10,058 nucleotides of DNA. Origin: Spirochaeta sp. Lineage in GTDB: Bacteria; Spirochaetota; Spirochaetia; UBA9216. The DNA lies in the NCBI GenBank assembly GCA_003454605.1, contig DMKD01000050.1, positions 1 through 10,058 on the forward strand, given 5' to 3'. Below, one piece after another: positions 7,060 to 10,058 of the stretch. The position numbers and the translations under genes were made by a program. The notes under the pieces were generated by a model. The model was not told the origin of the DNA. It saw only the letters and a program-made list of their open reading frames with translations, and ran no database searches. Numbering within the stretch: the first letter of the stretch is position 1; every line of letters starts with the position of its first letter.

Positions 7060-7120
7060 CAGATGACTGGCTAAAAACCCTTGACGATTTGAATCCAACA
7101 GCCTAAAATTCATTCATCTG
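7060..7120. repeat. Inverted repeat bracketing the operon promoter
   Basis: CAGATGA (7060-7066) and TCATCTG (7114-7120) are perfect 7-base inverted copies 47 bases apart. Inside them GGCT (7069-7072) and AGCC (7100-7103) are also complementary. The -35 and -10 boxes lie between the outer arms, so the repeat could be a pair of half-sites for a regulator. A seven-base pair at this distance can also arise by chance. Confidence 0.25.
7081..7109 (+). promoter_or_regulatory. Strong sigma70-like promoter of the radical SAM operon
   Basis: TTGACG (7081-7086), exactly 17 bases, TAAAAT (7104-7109): 5 of 6 consensus matches in each box and ideal spacing. Transcription would start near 7116, giving a leader of about 25 bases that carries the SD AGGGGGTGAT before GTG 7141. 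This is the best promoter match in the window. No terminator-like hairpin is seen in 7040-7080 after the GNAT gene, so some read-through is possible. Confidence 0.65.
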
Positions 7121-7140
7121 TCCTTTTGAGGGGGTGATGG

Positions 7141-8475
7141 GTGAAACTGCTGTTGATTCGTCCGAATATCGGCCGGTTGGAACACAGCCTCTTTGTTGAT
7201 GAAGCAAGAATGGAACCTCTGCAGCTAGGAGTGCTTGCAGGACTTACTCCAGCTGATGTTGAGGTGGTACTCTGCGATGACCGCTGCGAAGAAATCCCTT
7301 ATGAACATAAATATTCTCTCGTCGCGATAACGGTTGAAACGTTCACCGCACGCAGGGCGTACGAGATCAGCGCCGAGTTTAAAAAGCGGGAATGCCCTGT
7401 CGTTCTCGGCGGAATGCACATTACCCTCCTGCCGGAAGAAGCGGCCCTATATGCCGACTCCATTGTTACCGGCGATGCCGAAACAGTCTGGACCGAGGTG
7501 ATCGAGGACGCCCGGCAGAATCGGCTGAAGCCGCGCTATGATGCGCCGCCGGGAATCCCGCAACCGGGAACAGCAACCAGAAGGGATCTCTTCGGCGGTA
7601 AAGGATACCTCCCAATAACCCTGCTGCAGTTCGGACGCGGCTGCCGTTATTCATGCTCCTACTGTGCGGTCAGCACTTATTTTCATAGCTGCCACTATAA
7701 GAGGAGAATCGACGAAGTCATCCGTGAAATCGAAGGTCAGAACCGCAGAACACTCTTTTTTGTTGATGATAACATCACAGCCGATCATCAGGCCGCTAAG
7801 GAACTGTTTCGAGCCCTAATCCCCCTAAAGGTAAGATGGGTTTCACAGGCGAGCATCGATATAACCGGGGATAGGGAACTGCTGACTCTGATGAAGAAGA
7901 GCGGCTGCCTTGGAAACGTGATTGGATTTGAATCATTATCACCTGAAAATCTGGCAGGAACAGGCAAAACGGCTAATGTATCGGCATCATCCGACGAATA
8001 CAGGACAGAAATAAAGATTCTGCGCGACTTCGGTTTTCAGACCTGGGCGGCTTTTACTCTTGGTTACGACCGGGATACTCCAGACGCCCTTGAGAGAATG
8101 CTCGATTTCTCCCTCGAGAACCGCTTCACCTTTGCCGCATTTAATATTCTGATGCCTTATCCCGGTACCAGATTTTATCAAAGACTCAACCGTGAGAACC
8201 GTCTGCTCTATAACGGAAAATGGTGGCTTCATCCTGAGTACCGTTTCAATCACGCAGCATACATCCCCGCAAAGATGACAGCCGGTCAACTTACCGAAAC
8301 AGGGCTGCATTGCCGCAGCGTATTTAACAGTCCCGGAGCAATTGTCCGAAGGGCATTTGATCTGAAAACTAATATGCGCAATCCATTGCGACTAGGCATA
8401 TACTGTGCCTACAATCCTCTTTTCAAACGTGAAACCGTCAAAAAGCAGGATATGCTTCTCGGGTACAGCGAATGA
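7141..8475 (+). CDS. B12-binding-domain radical SAM enzyme
   Basis: Cytoplasmic iron-sulfur enzyme that should cleave S-adenosylmethionine to a 5'-deoxyadenosyl radical, with a B12-type N-terminal domain; relatives (BchE, HpnJ/HpnR-like, many methylases) modify unreactive carbons. It has 444 residues. The B12-binding-like domain spans about 1-140: LLLIRPNIG, EPLQLGVLAGL, VVLGGMHITLLPEEA (87-101). It lacks a DxHxxG cobalt-ligating motif, as do many members, so cobalamin could bind base-off or not at all. The radical SAM core spans about 158-370, with the cluster motif GCRYSCSYC (C168, C172, C175), then FFVDDNIT (207-213) and VIGFESLSPENL as the later SAM/strand elements. The end (about 375-444) is basic, with the LKTNMRNPLRLG pattern of this family. 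GTG start with a strong SD. It is the first gene of the operon and overlaps the next by ATGA. Reaction unknown. Confidence 0.9.
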   Translation: MKLLLIRPNIGRLEHSLFVDEARMEPLQLGVLAGLTPADVEVVLCDDRCEEIPYEHKYSLVAITVETFTARRAYEISAEFKKRECPVVLGGMHITLLPEEAALYADSIVTGDAETVWTEVIEDARQNRLKPRYDAPPGIPQPGTATRRDLFGGKGYLPITLLQFGRGCRYSCSYCAVSTYFHSCHYKRRIDEVIREIEGQNRRTLFFVDDNITADHQAAKELFRALIPLKVRWVSQASIDITGDRELLTLMKKSGCLGNVIGFESLSPENLAGTGKTANVSASSDEYRTEIKILRDFGFQTWAAFTLGYDRDTPDALERMLDFSLENRFTFAAFNILMPYPGTRFYQRLNRENRLLYNGKWWLHPEYRFNHAAYIPAKMTAGQLTETGLHCRSVFNSPGAIVRRAFDLKTNMRNPLRLGIYCAYNPLFKRETVKKQDMLLGYSE

Positions 8476-9602
8476 ACTTTCAGTTTTCTATTGCAGGCCG
8501 GGGTGATGATCCCGAGATTCGCAAAATGGTTGCAGATTGCTCCATGCCCGGCCGGCTTGGGGTAAGTTTTGAGCGGGAACCCGATTTTTTTCTCGGCTGT
8601 ACTGTGACGGGTCATAACCACCGGGTGTATATCGGCAGAAATACAGAAAGGGGGGAGTTGGCTTTTCTTGCGGTGACAGCCAATATGCCCCGATATATTG
8701 AGGGCAGCGTGAAAACGATCGGCTACCTCGGAAACCTCAGAGTAGCGGAAAACTATCAGGGCCGTTTTCTACCCTTGAAAGCGATGAAATTTCTCCGGGA
8801 AAATGAGATCAACGCGGGAAATGATCTGTGTTTTTCAGTAGTAGCGAGGGAGAATATCACCCCGAGGCGGATTTTTAATGAGCACGCCAGACCATCCTTT
8901 CCGAAATCGATTCCTGTCGGCAATATCTATACCGCCGGTATAGCCGTAGGAAGAAAAAGAAAAACCAGACTATCCCCCCTAATCATTCGCAAAGGAACCC
9001 CGGCCCTTCTAAATGACATCATCAGCTTTCTTAATCGTGAAGGCGCGCGAAAGCTGCTGTCTCCCCGGTACTCCCGGGAGGATTTCACCGATAATGGGCT
9101 GACACGTGGCTTCAAACTCGAGGACATGCGCCTGGCCTTCAGCGGCGGAGAGATAATCGGCACAATTGGATTCTGGGATCAATCCGCATACAAGCAGTCG
9201 GTGGTTTCTTCGTATGACCGTTCACTGCAGTTATTCAAACCCTTCTACAACACTGCGGCGGCTTTTCTCGGATCGTTCACCGGCCTGCATCCCCTTCCGA
9301 AAATCGGCGGGAATATTGTATCGGCCTATGCGGCTTTTATCTGCATCAAAGACAATGATCTGTCTGTTTTTAGACCCCTCCTCGATTCTATTTACAACCT
9401 TGCGGCCGAGCGGGGAAAGCATCATCTTCTCGTCGGTCTGGCAGAAAATGACCCGCTGCTTGAGGGGGTGAAAAAGTACCGTCACATATCGTACCACAGT
9501 ATAATCTACCTGTTTTCCCATCGGGGGGAGCTGCCTGAAAATATCAGCGGGAGTAATACCCTTGAAATTGAGATTCCTTATGTCGAAATCGCATCATTAT
9601 GA
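8472..9602 (+). CDS. Uncharacterised two-lobed GNAT-like protein
   Basis: Soluble protein of 376 residues resembling a group of long GNAT proteins with unknown acceptor. The N-lobe (1-160) begins with the group's MPGxxxxxFEREPDFF pattern (25-40) and has GYLGNLRVAENYQGRFLPLK (84-103), a GNAT strand 4/helix 3 region in which the loop reads QGRFLP rather than Q/RxxGxG/A. The acetyl-CoA site is therefore altered but recognisable. The C-lobe (about 165-376) has the group's second signature, GFWDQSAYKQSVVSSYDRSL (233-252), followed by GLHPLPKIGG (271-280). Its ATG lies in the ATGA overlap with the radical SAM stop codon, which points to translational coupling and a shared task, for example acylating the radical SAM product. 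The permease follows after ten bases. Fold assignment is fair; acetyltransferase activity is inference. Confidence 0.78.
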   Translation: MNFQFSIAGRGDDPEIRKMVADCSMPGRLGVSFEREPDFFLGCTVTGHNHRVYIGRNTERGELAFLAVTANMPRYIEGSVKTIGYLGNLRVAENYQGRFLPLKAMKFLRENEINAGNDLCFSVVARENITPRRIFNEHARPSFPKSIPVGNIYTAGIAVGRKRKTRLSPLIIRKGTPALLNDIISFLNREGARKLLSPRYSREDFTDNGLTRGFKLEDMRLAFSGGEIIGTIGFWDQSAYKQSVVSSYDRSLQLFKPFYNTAAAFLGSFTGLHPLPKIGGNIVSAYAAFICIKDNDLSVFRPLLDSIYNLAAERGKHHLLVGLAENDPLLEGVKKYRHISYHSIIYLFSHRGELPENISGSNTLEIEIPYVEIASL

Positions 9603-9607
9603 GGAGG
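9601..9607 (+). promoter_or_regulatory. Ribosome binding site overlapping a stop codon
   Basis: GAGGAGG begins inside the TGA (9600-9602) of the GNAT-like gene and lies five bases before ATG 9613. Ribosomes ending the upstream gene can therefore re-initiate on the permease, which supports a coupled operon. Confidence 0.6.
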
Positions 9608-9612
9608 ATGAT

Positions 9613-10058
9613 ATGAATCAGCACCGACAACTCACAGTTCTTGAGGCATCTTCGATTGTCATGGGGTCAGGGGTGGGGGGCGGCATTATGGCTGTTCCGT
9701 TTCTCGCTTCCTTGAGCGGGTTTGCCCCATTTATTCTTATCCTGATATCCGCCTATGCCTTCAACCTGATCATTCATTTAATGCTGGTTGAAGTAATGTT
9801 CCGTGACGGCGGTGATAATCAAATTGTCGAGTTAATACGCCGCTATGTATTTCGAGGCAGAATAGGTCTAGTGCTGCTGCAGATCTTCTTCGCTATCCTG
9901 CTGCTCTCCTTTCTGGCTAATCTCTCAGCCTACCTTCAGGGCAGCGGCGAAATCCTCTCAGGCATTACAGGTCTGCCCGCTCCCCTGACGAGGATACTCC
10001 TCTATCTGCTGTCTTCAGCCATCGTATTCTTCGGTCTGAAAAATGTGGGTGTTTTTGA
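9613..10058 (+). CDS. Amino acid permease (aromatic/HAAAP-type), 3' end cut by window
   Basis: Inner-membrane amino acid importer of the APC superfamily; 148 codons of a protein that usually has about 400 residues and 11 helices. My translation from ATG 9613 starts MNQHRQLTVLEASSIVMGSG, and continues VGGGIMAVPFLASLSGF. The Gly-rich GSGVGGGIMAVPF (18-30) is the broken first helix typical of HAAAP permeases (compare GTxIGAGMLALP in TyrP/Mtr), where substrate and ion bind. Further hydrophobic segments follow at about 37-60, 84-106 and 123-142, joined by a short charged loop, FRDGGDNQIVELIRRY. It is third in the operon, ten bases after the GNAT-like gene. The context suggests it supplies, or exports, the compound that the two upstream enzymes handle. 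Aromatic specificity is a family label only. Confidence 0.82.
   Translation, partial: MNQHRQLTVLEASSIVMGSGVGGGIMAVPFLASLSGFAPFILILISAYAFNLIIHLMLVEVMFRDGGDNQIVELIRRYVFRGRIGLVLLQIFFAILLLSFLANLSAYLQGSGEILSGITGLPAPLTRILLYLLSSAIVFFGLKNVGVF

Noticed and set aside
9166..9521. Overlapping open frames of about 100 codons on both strands.
   Set aside because: They are shadows within the GNAT-like gene and have no motif or SD of their own.

Overview
The window is compact bacterial chromosome: nine protein genes, short spacers, G-rich Shine-Dalgarno (SD) sequences and sigma70-like promoters. I see no rRNA, tRNA, CRISPR array, insertion sequence or phage gene. The gene set is a P2-type Ca2+-like ATPase, an EFR1-type flavodoxin/ferredoxin, a nucleoside-recognition (Gate) membrane protein of a type known from anaerobes, and a B12-binding radical SAM enzyme. 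Together with the mixed base composition it fits an anaerobic or facultative bacterium of the Spirochaetota or Clostridia kind. That placement is inference, since no marker gene is present.

Left part, 1-2770, minus strand, AT-rich: a metallophosphoesterase followed by a P-type cation ATPase that runs off the left edge. Just upstream of the phosphoesterase lies what looks like a frameshifted N-terminal stub of a dinucleotide-binding (Rossmann) dehydrogenase. The stub still has a perfect SD and ATG, and it is cut where the phosphoesterase begins.

Middle part: a divergent spacer with a palindromic -10-like box separates the phosphoesterase from a plus-strand pair, 2837-4797. The pair is an MFS exporter resembling the fosmidomycin-resistance branch and an EFR1-type flavodoxin-ferredoxin. 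It converges, with overlapping stop codons, on a minus-strand Gate-domain membrane protein (4794-5927). A second divergent spacer (5928-6076) carries one promoter candidate per direction and leads to a two-lobed GNAT acetyltransferase (6077-7039).

Right part, 7081-10058, visibly GC-richer: a good sigma70 promoter (TTGACG, 17 bases, TAAAAT) drives a tight three-gene operon. Its members are a B12-binding radical SAM enzyme, a two-lobed GNAT-like protein overlapping it by four bases, and an amino acid permease of the aromatic/HAAAP type cut by the right edge. The arrangement suggests one pathway that imports an amino acid or related compound, modifies it by radical chemistry and perhaps acylates it. 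The product cannot be named from the sequence, and this operon is the best candidate here for an undescribed system.
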